In this document: positions 51,037 to 57,957 of the stretch, one piece after another
How the letters are laid out: each line of letters begins with the position of its first letter
Numbering within the stretch: the stretch's first letter is position 1
Assembly (NCBI RefSeq): GCF_005876835.1
Contig: NZ_PPSW01000014.1
Location: forward strand, 203,056-267,055
Direction: 5' to 3'
Length of the DNA: 64,000 nt
From: Pseudoalteromonas phenolica
GTDB lineage: Bacteria; Pseudomonadota; Gammaproteobacteria; Enterobacterales; Alteromonadaceae
Translations under genes and position numbers: made by a program
Notes under the pieces: generated by a model
Database searches by the model: none
What the model saw: the letters and a program-made list of their open reading frames with translations, nothing else
Told to the model about the DNA's origin: nothing

Positions 51037-51428
51037 AAAGTTGACAACATCCATGATAGCTTCCAAAGCCTATAATCCTGTTTTATCTTCCGCTGAATGG
51101 CCGTCTTCCATCGACGACCAAAAATCCCTTTAACATCCTATACACGTCCTGTGTTCCTAATATCCTAAATCCACTTCGCAAAATCCTATGCGCTCCTAGT
51201 ACACCCTGTACTCCATCCTCATCCTAGATATTATCCTAACACCTGTAACCTTCCTGGTTTCCGCTTCACCCATCTTTGGGCAGTCCTCACACTCCTGTGT
51301 GCATCCTAATTCCTTTGTGCAACTCAGTTACACGCCTCATCCAGAGGATCCTGTTGAGCTTCTTGCCCTAGCATTAGTCCTTTATCCTTATGCTATATTC
51401 CTTTTTCCTATCCCTTTACCTTCCTGAC
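51006..51428 (-). ncRNA. csrB: CsrB-type CsrA-sequestering small RNA, copy 1
   Basis: Read on the minus strand from GTCAGGAAGG to a terminator, about 423 nt. It contains about 21 AGGA motifs plus further GGA. Several sit in loops of short perfect hairpins: CACAC-AGGA-GTGTG (51288-51301), ACAC-AGGAC-GTGT (51142-51154), GTAC-AGGGT-GTAC (51199-51211). This is the hallmark of CsrB/RsmZ RNAs, which bind many CsrA dimers and relieve translational repression. The location near yqcC and syd matches E. coli csrB. No CsrA gene is in the window. The transcription start is inferred from conservation between the two copies. Confidence 0.87.
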
Positions 51429-51480
51429 ATGATTAAGTTTACGGTAATTGACCGAGTGAAAAAGCGACTTACAGCAATTT
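51429..51480 (-). promoter_or_regulatory. CsrB copy 1 promoter with TGTAAG (UvrY/GacA-type) half-site
   Basis: Conserved between copies: TGTAAGTCGCTTT, then a diverged spacer, then ATTACCGTAAACTTAATCAT just before the inferred start. TGTAAG lies 45 bases upstream of the start in both copies. It equals one arm of the TGTAAG-N6-CTTACA site bound by UvrY/GacA/VarA regulators of csrB genes. The second arm is weak. The -10 candidate is TAAACT. Confidence 0.6.
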
Positions 51481-51576
51481 ATTTAATGTCATATTATTTT
51501 AAAAATAAGATATTTATTATTTATCATGAACTTAAAAGATAATCACAGCCAAAACAAAGTGTTTAAAACACCAAAA

Positions 51577-51592
51577 CCCACAACCATGTGGG
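51577..51592 (-). terminator. Duplicated hairpin from the acetyltransferase 3' end (copy 1)
   Basis: CCCACATGGTTGTGGG on the minus strand, followed by TTTTGG. The same hairpin lies after the acetyltransferase stop at 52742-52757. Confidence 0.6.
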
Positions 51593-51624
51593 AAATGTCT
51601 CACAGCTAATTTTCCGATCCGTCA

Positions 51625-52172
51625 GGTTCAACCCTATGCACAAAACCAACAGGCAATACCTTTTCCCCTTCTATCAAATAAGCAATTGATGAGTAATGTC
51701 AGCGAAATGATGGGATTTTTGTTCCCGAAAAATCCCAAGTACCTAAATCCATTTAGGCGCTGCAAGGCTGAAGTTAAAATTGAAGACCAATTTCAAAAAG
51801 ACGACATTAAAAGCGCGATATAAAATTGAAATACTTCGCGACACCTTGGTTGCCGTCGCCAACGCGACAAAAGGTTAAATTGAAGGCCAGCTTCAAAAAG
51901 ACGACATTAAAAGCGCGATATAAAATCGCGCCTACAACAGTGCCTGCATTAAATGTAGGTCGTGGCTTTAGCCCGACAATGAACATAACCAAAACTCAAA
52001 ATGTCGCCATAAATGACGACCTACAAAAGCGGTTAAAATTGTTCATTTCATATTGCGCAAAAATAACCTTGCTTCGCAGTGTATATTTTACAAGATAAGT
52101 CGGTGCTACCGAAGAAGTCATTTGGGGTGAGAAACCCGACATAAAGTCGGTGTAGCTGAAAAAGCCAGACGC
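51625..52172. other. Spacer between CsrB copies, rich in short repeats
   Basis: No gene. It holds two copies of a roughly 50-base direct repeat (51775-51826 and 51876-51926), with an exact shared core of over 30 bases starting TTCAAAAAGACGACATTAAA. It also holds palindromic words of the kind TGTAGGTCGTGGCTTTAGCC at about 51954, and paired AAGTCGGTG words at 52097 and 52146. These look like dispersed REP/MITE-type intergenic repeats. Confidence 0.6.
51775..51926. repeat. Pair of about 50-bp direct repeats, period 101
   Basis: TTGAAGACCAATTTC and TTGAAGGCCAGCTTC each lead into the same run AAAAAGACGACATTAAAAGC followed by GCGATATAAAAT. Their 5' halves form small hairpins (GAAG...CTTC). Probable mobile palindromic elements. 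Confidence 0.7.
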
Positions 52173-52174
52173 CA

Positions 52175-52206
52175 GAAAGAACTAAGGCGCAACATAAGTC
52201 GCGCCT
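52175..52206 (-). terminator. Terminator of CsrB copy 2 (weaker T-tract)
   Basis: Same GGCGC/GCGCC stem as in copy 1, followed by TTAGTTCTTTC. Confidence 0.7.
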
Positions 52207-52593
52207 AAAGTTGACAACATCCATGAAAGCTTCCAAAGCCTGTATCCTGTTTTATCTTCCGCTGAATGGTCGTCTTCCATCGACAACCAAAAATCCATTT
52301 AAAATCCTATACACGTCCTGTATTCCTAATATCCTAAATCCACTTCGCAAAATCCTATGCGCTCCTAGTACACCCTGTACTCCATCCTCATCCTAGGTGT
52401 TGTCCTAACACCTGTAACCATCCTAGTTTCCGCTTCACCCATCTTTGGGCTGTCCTCACACTCCTGTGTGTATCCTATTCCTGAGTGCAACTCCGTTACA
52501 CCTCATCCTGAGTATCCTGTTGAGCTTCTTGCCCTAGCACTAATCCATAACCTTGTGCTTATTCCGTTTTTCCTATCCCTTTGCCTTCCTGAC
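52175..52593 (-). ncRNA. csrB: CsrB-type CsrA-sequestering small RNA, copy 2
   Basis: About 419 nt on the minus strand with about 19 AGGA motifs. It has a perfect 7-bp hairpin AGGTGTT-AGGAC-AACACCT (52395-52413) that is damaged in copy 1, and CACAC-AGGA-GTGTG (52459-52471 region). Substitutions between the copies mostly spare the AGGA words, which suggests both are or were under selection. The terminator stem is kept, but the T-tract is interrupted (TTAGTTCTTTC), so termination may be weaker than in copy 1. Confidence 0.87.
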
Positions 52594-52645
52594 ATGATTA
52601 AGTTTACGGTAATTTGCTGATTGCTAAAGCGACTTACAGTAATTT
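52594..52645 (-). promoter_or_regulatory. CsrB copy 2 promoter with TGTAAG half-site
   Basis: TGTAAGTCGCTTT at 52626-52638 and ATTACCGTAAACTTAATCAT up to the inferred start. The spacing from TGTAAG to start (45) equals that of copy 1 although the sequence between has diverged. Confidence 0.6.
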
Positions 52646-52741
52646 ATTTATTGTCATATTATTTTAAAAATAAGATATTTGTTATTTTTCAAGAACTTAA
52701 AAATAAATCACAGTCAAAGTAAAGTGTTTAAAACACCAAAT

Positions 52742-52757
52742 CCCACAACCATGTGGG
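52742..52757 (-). terminator. Hairpin after the acetyltransferase gene
   Basis: CCCACATGGTTGTGGG on the minus strand, followed by ATTTGGTGTTTT. It lies 14 bases after the stop. Confidence 0.6.
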
Positions 52758-52770
52758 AAATGTCTCACAG

Positions 52771-53421
52771 TTAATTTTCCGATCCGTCCGTATTTAATTT
52801 TTTATACATCAACTCACCCGACACTTCGCCAAAGGTCATTTGCTCAATCACCTCATATTGGTGCTTTAAGAAAAAGGCTTTTTGCGCCGTTTGTGTAATG
52901 AATACAGCCACGCCTGTGATCTCTTCTTCGGCTAGATGAAGTTGCTCCACCCCGTTTAATAAGTAATGACCAAGGCCTTGCCCTTGTACGTTCGGGTGAA
53001 TGGCAATTAACGACAAATAAAAGCACTCGCCATATTGCTCTAGGGCCGCTCTTATCGCTTGCTCTTTGGCGACCAGTTGCTTAGTTTGGACATACCCTGC
53101 GCTGAGCATGAGTTTTAAACGCCAATGCCAAAAACGTTGTGCAGACAAAGGTCCATTGGTCGCGATTGCACACGCAACACCAACAAGTTGTTTGTCTATA
53201 AACGCGCCTAACATGGCTTGACCACTTTGCGAAAAAGTCTGTAACTCTTCGCGAATAAGTGCGCGTAACTTTTTAGCAAAGTCGTCATCAGAGTCTGCAT
53301 TTAACACTTGCTTTAATAATTCATCACTCTGATAAGCTTGAAAAAGCAGGCTTGCTGCAATGTTTATTTCTTCCGGCTCCAAATACTTTAGGCTCAGTTG
53401 ATCTGCTTCTACTATTTTCAT
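52771..53421 (-). CDS. GNAT family N-acetyltransferase
   Basis: 216 residues. The acetyl-CoA site is seen as LIAIHPNVQGQGLGHYLLNGVEQL (V-x-x-x-Q-G-x-G). A C-terminal strand-turn-strand contains GVAVFITQTAQKAFFLKHQYEVIEQM. The acceptor is unknown. Its last codons and stop are inside the duplicated 617-bp unit. It may read through toward CsrB copy 2 were it not for the hairpin after its stop. Confidence 0.88.
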   Translation of the reverse strand: MKIVEADQLSLKYLEPEEINIAASLLFQAYQSDELLKQVLNADSDDDFAKKLRALIREELQTFSQSGQAMLGAFIDKQLVGVACAIATNGPLSAQRFWHWRLKLMLSAGYVQTKQLVAKEQAIRAALEQYGECFYLSLIAIHPNVQGQGLGHYLLNGVEQLHLAEEEITGVAVFITQTAQKAFFLKHQYEVIEQMTFGEVSGELMYKKLNTDGSEN

Positions 53422-53667
53422 TATTGTTCCTGTTACCTAATTTTTACTAGAAAACTTAGTCAACTATAGTTACTGAGTGTTTTTTAAGCAAAAAGACATG
53501 CTAATACTAGACAGTAATATCTAGTCTCTCGTTGTTAACATAAGTATAGAAAGAACGAATCGATCACTGTGCATTATGCAAAACAAACCGTTTAGCATGG
53601 TTGAGCGCACAGCTATGCGCTTTGCAGATTTATGCTAGAATGCGTTTTATTTTGTTGAGTAAAACGC

Positions 53668-53931
53668 ATGCACCCCGCCGTTCATTCTGCTATTGCAGCC
53701 TTAATCGCTGAAAACAAAACACCCACAGTTGCTTTAACTAAATCTAAGTTGTCAGAGCCTGTACCTATGCCTTTGGTTATTGCTGGGTTGACCGCCTACA
53801 AAAATGATCCAAATTGCATCAACACTCAGCCAGCAGCAGCCCCAAAAGCCAAGGCTACAGAGCAAAGCCAGCTTGACCGCATTGAACAAAAACTTGACCG
53901 CTTACTCGCGCTATTAGAAAAAGATAACTAA
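53668..53931 (+). CDS. Small hypothetical protein with C-terminal coiled coil
   Basis: 87 residues. The helical N-terminus (HPAVHSAIAALIAENKTPTVALTKSKL) looks like a small helix-turn-helix-like unit. An Ala/Pro/Lys linker follows, then a leucine-heptad helix (LDRIEQKLDRLLALLEKDN). No signal peptide. Ends two bases before the DUF2310 gene, so the two are probably translated together. I do not assign a family. Confidence 0.72.
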   Translation: MHPAVHSAIAALIAENKTPTVALTKSKLSEPVPMPLVIAGLTAYKNDPNCINTQPAAAPKAKATEQSQLDRIEQKLDRLLALLEKDN

Positions 53932-53933
53932 TT

Positions 53934-54707
53934 ATGTTCGTTGTAGATTTAACTTTTGATTGTTACCAAGACACCACCCTAGATGATGCCGAGCGCGCTA
54001 TTAATCGCGTGGTCAATGCACTACGTTTTAACGGACAGATCATCGGGGATGAGTTTCCGACCGTATTAAAAGACGGCTATTTTATTACCCGTGTTATGTG
54101 CCCGCTTGAAGATGCGCTACACCCACTTAATCACAGCCCGTTTGTAAAAAAAGCCATTGAGCTTTTACAAGATGCAGGCTTGCTGGCACCGAAAGTAAAG
54201 GTGATCGGTCAGGATATTCATGCCAATGGCGCCGACCTGTGCGACGCTCCGTCTTCTTATATTCTATATACCACTTATGTACATACATGCAGCCCGCTTT
54301 ATTGCGGCGATGATTTTCAACCTGTGCCACTTTATAAAATTCCTGCCATTGCCAATGGCGATTACAAAGCTTTAATTAAGTGGCAAGAGGATTGGCAAGC
54401 ATGCGATCAAATACAGATCAACGGTGCCACGCGCTGTGAGTTTGCGGCGTTAGAAGAGATTTCTAGCACAGAAAGTGATTTGTTCCGTCGCGGTATGGAT
54501 TTGTCTAAACGTATTCGCTATCTCACTAAGAAGCCGGTGTATTACTATTTATATCGCGTAGGCGGTGAAAGCCTTGAAGCAGAAAAAGCACGTAAATGCC
54601 CTAGTTGTGGCGGTGATTGGAAGTTAGACGAGCCTTGGTTTGGCTTATTTGATTTTCGCTGTGACAGCTGTGAGCTGGTTTCGAATATCTCTTGGGATTT
54701 TCAATGA
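53934..54707 (+). CDS. DUF2310 Zn-ribbon-containing protein
   Basis: 257 residues. An N-terminal alpha/beta part (MFVVDLTFDCYQDTTLDDAERAINRVVNALRFNGQIIG) and a middle domain with HTCSPLYCGDDF are followed by a C-terminal Zn ribbon (KCPSCGG and FRCDSCEL). This matches DUF2310, thought to bind nucleic acid because of the ribbon; the function is unproven. In Alteromonadales it commonly neighbours syd. Confidence 0.87.
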   Translation: MFVVDLTFDCYQDTTLDDAERAINRVVNALRFNGQIIGDEFPTVLKDGYFITRVMCPLEDALHPLNHSPFVKKAIELLQDAGLLAPKVKVIGQDIHANGADLCDAPSSYILYTTYVHTCSPLYCGDDFQPVPLYKIPAIANGDYKALIKWQEDWQACDQIQINGATRCEFAALEEISSTESDLFRRGMDLSKRIRYLTKKPVYYYLYRVGGESLEAEKARKCPSCGGDWKLDEPWFGLFDFRCDSCELVSNISWDFQ

Positions 54708-54722
54708 TCGTTCGCTAAAAAT

Positions 54723-54760
54723 AAAAAAGCGCTCAGAATGTTTAAATGAGCGCTTTTTTA
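54723..54760. terminator. Bidirectional terminator between DUF2310 gene and syd
   Basis: AAAAAAGCGCTC and GAGCGCTTTTTT arms between two convergent genes, with A-run and T-run on either side. Confidence 0.9.
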
Positions 54761-54778
54761 TTGATTAAGTTATGAGTA

Positions 54779-55318
54779 TTAAAACTCAACCGCTTGCAAA
54801 AATGCTTCCAGACTATCAGCCAAAACATGGTGTGGCCTTTTACCGACATACTCTAACCAGACTTTGCCAGTTTCAAGTTCAACGGTGATCAACAAATCAT
54901 CTTGCTCGGTTAACCCAATAAACACTGTATCAGTATGTTTAAGCTTACGCTTCATCAATACATGACCTGTGATGTTTTGCTGTAAACGCACAAAGTCATC
55001 TTCATTCCACGCTTGTAATAACTCGATTTGGTGGCCTTCTAGGTTGCCAATGATGTTGCCAGCGTAAAAACTGCTGTAGAACTCTTTCAACGCATCAGGA
55101 AAAGTACACTCTAACGCGCTTGCTAAATCATTTAGGCTATTTTTTGAAGGCTGTGGAACAGCTTGCCACTGAATTTGTTGCTCGCTGAGCACTTCGCCAA
55201 CTTCGCATGGGCTTGGCCAGTCAGCATCGTGATACATGCAAGGTAAAGTGCCATGCTGTTGCTGGTACTGAGATTGAAACTTATCGTGAAGCTCTGATAA
55301 AAGCGGCTTAATTGTCAT
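54779..55318 (-). CDS. syd: SecY-interacting protein Syd
   Basis: 179 residues from the ATG at 55318; a longer frame starts upstream without a site. Syd binds SecY and checks its assembly state. Matches E. coli Syd in SPCEVGEV (PSPC block), FYSSFYAGNIIGNLEG, LLQAWNEDDFVRLQQNITGHVLMKRKLK and the acidic C-terminal SLEAFLQAVEF. The neighbour queF is divergent, as in E. coli. Confidence 0.93.
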   Translation of the reverse strand: MTIKPLLSELHDKFQSQYQQQHGTLPCMYHDADWPSPCEVGEVLSEQQIQWQAVPQPSKNSLNDLASALECTFPDALKEFYSSFYAGNIIGNLEGHQIELLQAWNEDDFVRLQQNITGHVLMKRKLKHTDTVFIGLTEQDDLLITVELETGKVWLEYVGKRPHHVLADSLEAFLQAVEF

Positions 55319-55378
55319 ACTGTTAACCTGTGTGCGATACGCTATAATACGCGCCATTGTAACCACTATTGGTGAAAC

Positions 55379-56224
55379 ATGACAGATTACAACAATGCAC
55401 CTGAGCTGAAAGCGTCAGTGTTAGGTAAAACGACTGAATACGCGTCGCAATACGATGCAAGTTTATTATTCCCGATTGCAAGAAAGCTAAACCGTGACCA
55501 AATCGCAGTAGATGAGCAGAACTTGCCATTTAAAGGGGAAGATACTTGGACTGGCTATGAGCTATCTTGGCTGAATGCCAAAGGCAAACCGCAAGTGGCT
55601 GTGGCGACATTTGTGTTCCCATGCCAAAGCTCGCATATTATTGAGTCTAAGTCGTTCAAGCTGTATTTAAATAGTTTTAACCAAACTAAGTTTGCCAGCT
55701 TTGACGAAGTACAAACTATTTTAACCAAAGATTTAAGCAAAGCAGCACAGACTGACGTCGCAGTGACGTTATTCAAAGCTGACGACTTTGCCTGTATTCC
55801 ATTCACGGCAATGCCGGGCGAGTGTATTGATGAGCTTGATATTGAGGTTGATACCTACAGCCCGCAAGAAGGCTTGATCGTGGTAAAAGATGGTAATGAA
55901 GTGACCGAAACACTGCATAGTCACTTACTTAAATCGAACTGTTTAATTACTTCTCAGCCTGATTGGGCAAGTATAGTGATAAGTTACACGGGTAAGCCTG
56001 TGTGCAAAGAATCACTGCTTAAGTATCTGATTTCTTTTAGAGATCACAATGAGTTTCATGAGCAGTGTGTGGAGCGAATTTACTGTGACGTAATGCGTGA
56101 ATTAAAGCCAAGCAAGTTAGAGGTGTATGCGCGCTACACAAGACGCGGTGGATTAGACATTAACCCTTACCGCAGCAGCGAAAGCGATAAGACGGCTTAT
56201 CACATTCGTACAAACCGTCAGTAA
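55379..56224 (+). CDS. queF: NADPH-dependent 7-cyano-7-deazaguanine reductase
   Basis: 281 residues, the long two-domain (YqcD-type) QueF. Reduces preQ0 to preQ1 in queuosine synthesis. Substrate motif [17 protein letters not shown] (89-105), catalytic C188 in [11 protein letters not shown], and the C-terminal [12 protein letters not shown]. Divergent from syd. Confidence 0.96.
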   Translation: MTDYNNAPELKASVLGKTTEYASQYDASLLFPIARKLNRDQIAVDEQNLPFKGEDTWTGYELSWLNAKGKPQVAVATFVFPCQSSHIIESKSFKLYLNSFNQTKFASFDEVQTILTKDLSKAAQTDVAVTLFKADDFACIPFTAMPGECIDELDIEVDTYSPQEGLIVVKDGNEVTETLHSHLLKSNCLITSQPDWASIVISYTGKPVCKESLLKYLISFRDHNEFHEQCVERIYCDVMRELKPSKLEVYARYTRRGGLDINPYRSSESDKTAYHIRTNRQ

Positions 56225-56234
56225 ACATTTGCTT

Positions 56235-57122
56235 TTAATTTAGGCGTTTGGTCGGAATAGACACCGAGCAAACGTCTGTATGATTTGGCTTATCTATAAA
56301 CCACTCACTCGGGCGGTTTTTACGAGATGCAATCAACTCTTTAAAGTCCTCAGAGCTGGTATCAAACACCGTAAAAGCACTGTTATCTTCACCCGCAATA
56401 TCACTTAACACACGCACTTGGCTGATTAGGTTAAACGGCTGACCTTCTACAGGTGTACGTAATAAACGCTGTGCATGCTCCATGCCTTCTAGCACTCGAC
56501 CAAATACCGTGGTGTTTTTATCAAGATAACGCTGTGGCGCTAGCGTGATATAAAACTCTGTACCGCCGCTATCGATTTCATTACCGCGTGCCATGGCAAA
56601 TGTGCCTGTGCAATGAGTCATCCAGGTCTTTTTACTATCGCTGTTTTGCGCCACAGCAAAACCATTTAAAAAGCCGGTTTTATCGGCATAACCGTCAACC
56701 GCATTGAGTGGAGTGATCTCAAGTGGGTTTTCTGTAGTTAAAAACATCTCACCCGTAATGCCTTTGCTACCTTGTGTTGGCTGTTTTTCACCAGATTGAT
56801 CGCCACCTTGCGCTACAAAGCTTTCAACAAAACGGTACACATTTAAGCCGTCATAAAAGCCTTCGCGCGCAAGCTTTTTAATATTATCAACATGCCCAGG
56901 TGCGAGTTGTGGGTTAAGTTGCACATAAACACGGCCTGTTGGTAAATCAATTCTTAACACATCATTGTTATTCACTTGTTGCCATACATCGGCTGACGCA
57001 GAACTTATAATGGTACTTGGTGAGCGAACTTCAGGTTTTTTTTGAGTTGTTTCAACATTTTGCGTGCTGCTGCAACCAGCGAGCAATACACAAGCTGTTA
57101 GGCCAAAAGCGCGTAAAAGCAT
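56235..57122 (-). CDS. Cyclophilin-type peptidyl-prolyl isomerase, lipoprotein
   Basis: 295 residues. Lipobox LLAGC gives a lipidated Cys17. The cyclophilin domain shows TGRVYVQLNPQLAPGHVDNIKKLAREGFYDGLNVYRFVESFVAQGGD and GTFAMARGN with GGTEFYITL. Acts in the periplasm, anchored to a membrane; likely helps folding of exported proteins. Last gene of the tamA-tamB cluster. Confidence 0.9.
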   Translation of the reverse strand: MLLRAFGLTACVLLAGCSSTQNVETTQKKPEVRSPSTIISSASADVWQQVNNNDVLRIDLPTGRVYVQLNPQLAPGHVDNIKKLAREGFYDGLNVYRFVESFVAQGGDQSGEKQPTQGSKGITGEMFLTTENPLEITPLNAVDGYADKTGFLNGFAVAQNSDSKKTWMTHCTGTFAMARGNEIDSGGTEFYITLAPQRYLDKNTTVFGRVLEGMEHAQRLLRTPVEGQPFNLISQVRVLSDIAGEDNSAFTVFDTSSEDFKELIASRKNRPSEWFIDKPNHTDVCSVSIPTKRLN

Positions 57123-57126
57123 TTAT

Positions 57127-57957
57127 TTATTTTCCTTGATTATGGTTATACCAGTATTTTTTTGTATGAATAGGTGCACTGGCGGGAAGTAAAGTATTTA
57201 CGAGGGTAATTTTTTGTCGCTTATCTAATGCTAATTCAGCTAACTCGCTTTCGAAGTGACGGTTAAATAAAGTATCAAAAGAGCCATCTGCAATGGTTTT
57301 ATCTAAGCCCGACTTGAGTTTTTGATATAAGGCTTTGTTATCTTTATCTACGAAAAAATAAACTGCTGAAGGGTAATAGAATACATGAGCCGGATCGATT
57401 GTTAAATCTGTCATATCAGTAATATCGTTTGCATATAAGGCATCAATAGGTAATACATCAATGCGTGAGGCTTCGAGTAATTCATAGCCTGCATTTTCTT
57501 GGGAATACTCTAAAACATTAAAGTCATTGTCTTTGAAAATGACCGTATCAGGCCAATCGGTTCTAAGACCGTATCTTAAACCTCGTAGCTCACCATCCGT
57601 TTTTAATTTTGCAAAATAATCTAAACGGGACTTTTTGATTACCCCAAGACGATAACCAAGTACCCCTTTAACAATAGGTACTCTAACAGCTAACGCTTGT
57701 TTTTCTCTTTCATCAGAAGTGACAGACCAGAATACATCAATGCCATTTTTGTCACCTAGTAAACGGATTGCGCGATTTTGAGTCGGGATATTTTCAACAA
57801 AGTCTAACTTATGCACTTCTCTTTGATAGCTTAGGGTATGCTTTAACAGTGCAATGACATAAGGATCAGCCCCAGAAGTAATACGCACTGTTTGTTCCGC
57901 ACACGCAGAGAAACAAAAACAGGCATTTAAACAGAGGGCAATAATCCAAGACTTCAT
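57127..57957 (-). CDS. Periplasmic solute-binding-like protein (SBP family 3 fold)
   Basis: 276 residues with a signal peptide (about 1-20). Two-lobe binding protein pattern: NRAIRLLGDKNGIDVFWSVTSDEREKQALAVRVPIVKGVLGYRLGVIKK, then YELLEASRIDVLPIDALYAND and a C-terminal KSGLDKTIADGSFDTLFNRHF. There is no transporter next to it; orphan SBP-like proteins are frequent in Alteromonadales and can act as sensors. Its start overlaps the tamB stop (ATGA). Confidence 0.85.
   Translation of the reverse strand: MKSWIIALCLNACFCFSACAEQTVRITSGADPYVIALLKHTLSYQREVHKLDFVENIPTQNRAIRLLGDKNGIDVFWSVTSDEREKQALAVRVPIVKGVLGYRLGVIKKSRLDYFAKLKTDGELRGLRYGLRTDWPDTVIFKDNDFNVLEYSQENAGYELLEASRIDVLPIDALYANDITDMTDLTIDPAHVFYYPSAVYFFVDKDNKALYQKLKSGLDKTIADGSFDTLFNRHFESELAELALDKRQKITLVNTLLPASAPIHTKKYWYNHNQGK

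Larger units (their letters stand above)
51004..51624. repeat. Direct repeat copy 1 (about 620 bp) carrying a CsrB-type RNA gene
   Basis: Nearly the same sequence recurs at 52173-52789. It runs from the RNA terminator through the promoter to a hairpin and the words ATTTTCCGATCCGTC. The outer end repeats the last codons of the acetyltransferase gene next to copy 2 (D-G-S-E-N-stop region, here ending TAG). Copy 1 is therefore the duplicate and copy 2 the ancestral location. Confidence 0.88.
52173..52789. repeat. Direct repeat copy 2 (about 617 bp), ancestral CsrB locus
   Basis: Matches 51004-51624 over its whole length with scattered substitutions and small indels. Its right end lies inside the 3' end of the acetyltransferase gene. 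Confidence 0.88.

Noticed and set aside
51807..52396. Short open frames in the CsrB region
   Set aside because: They cross RNA stems and repeats, have no ribosome sites and are not kept between the two copies.
51006..52593. Regular TCCT words as a CRISPR or VNTR array
   Set aside because: The spacing is irregular, there is no constant repeat of 20 bases or more, and the words fall in loops of hairpins on the minus strand, which fits a CsrB RNA.
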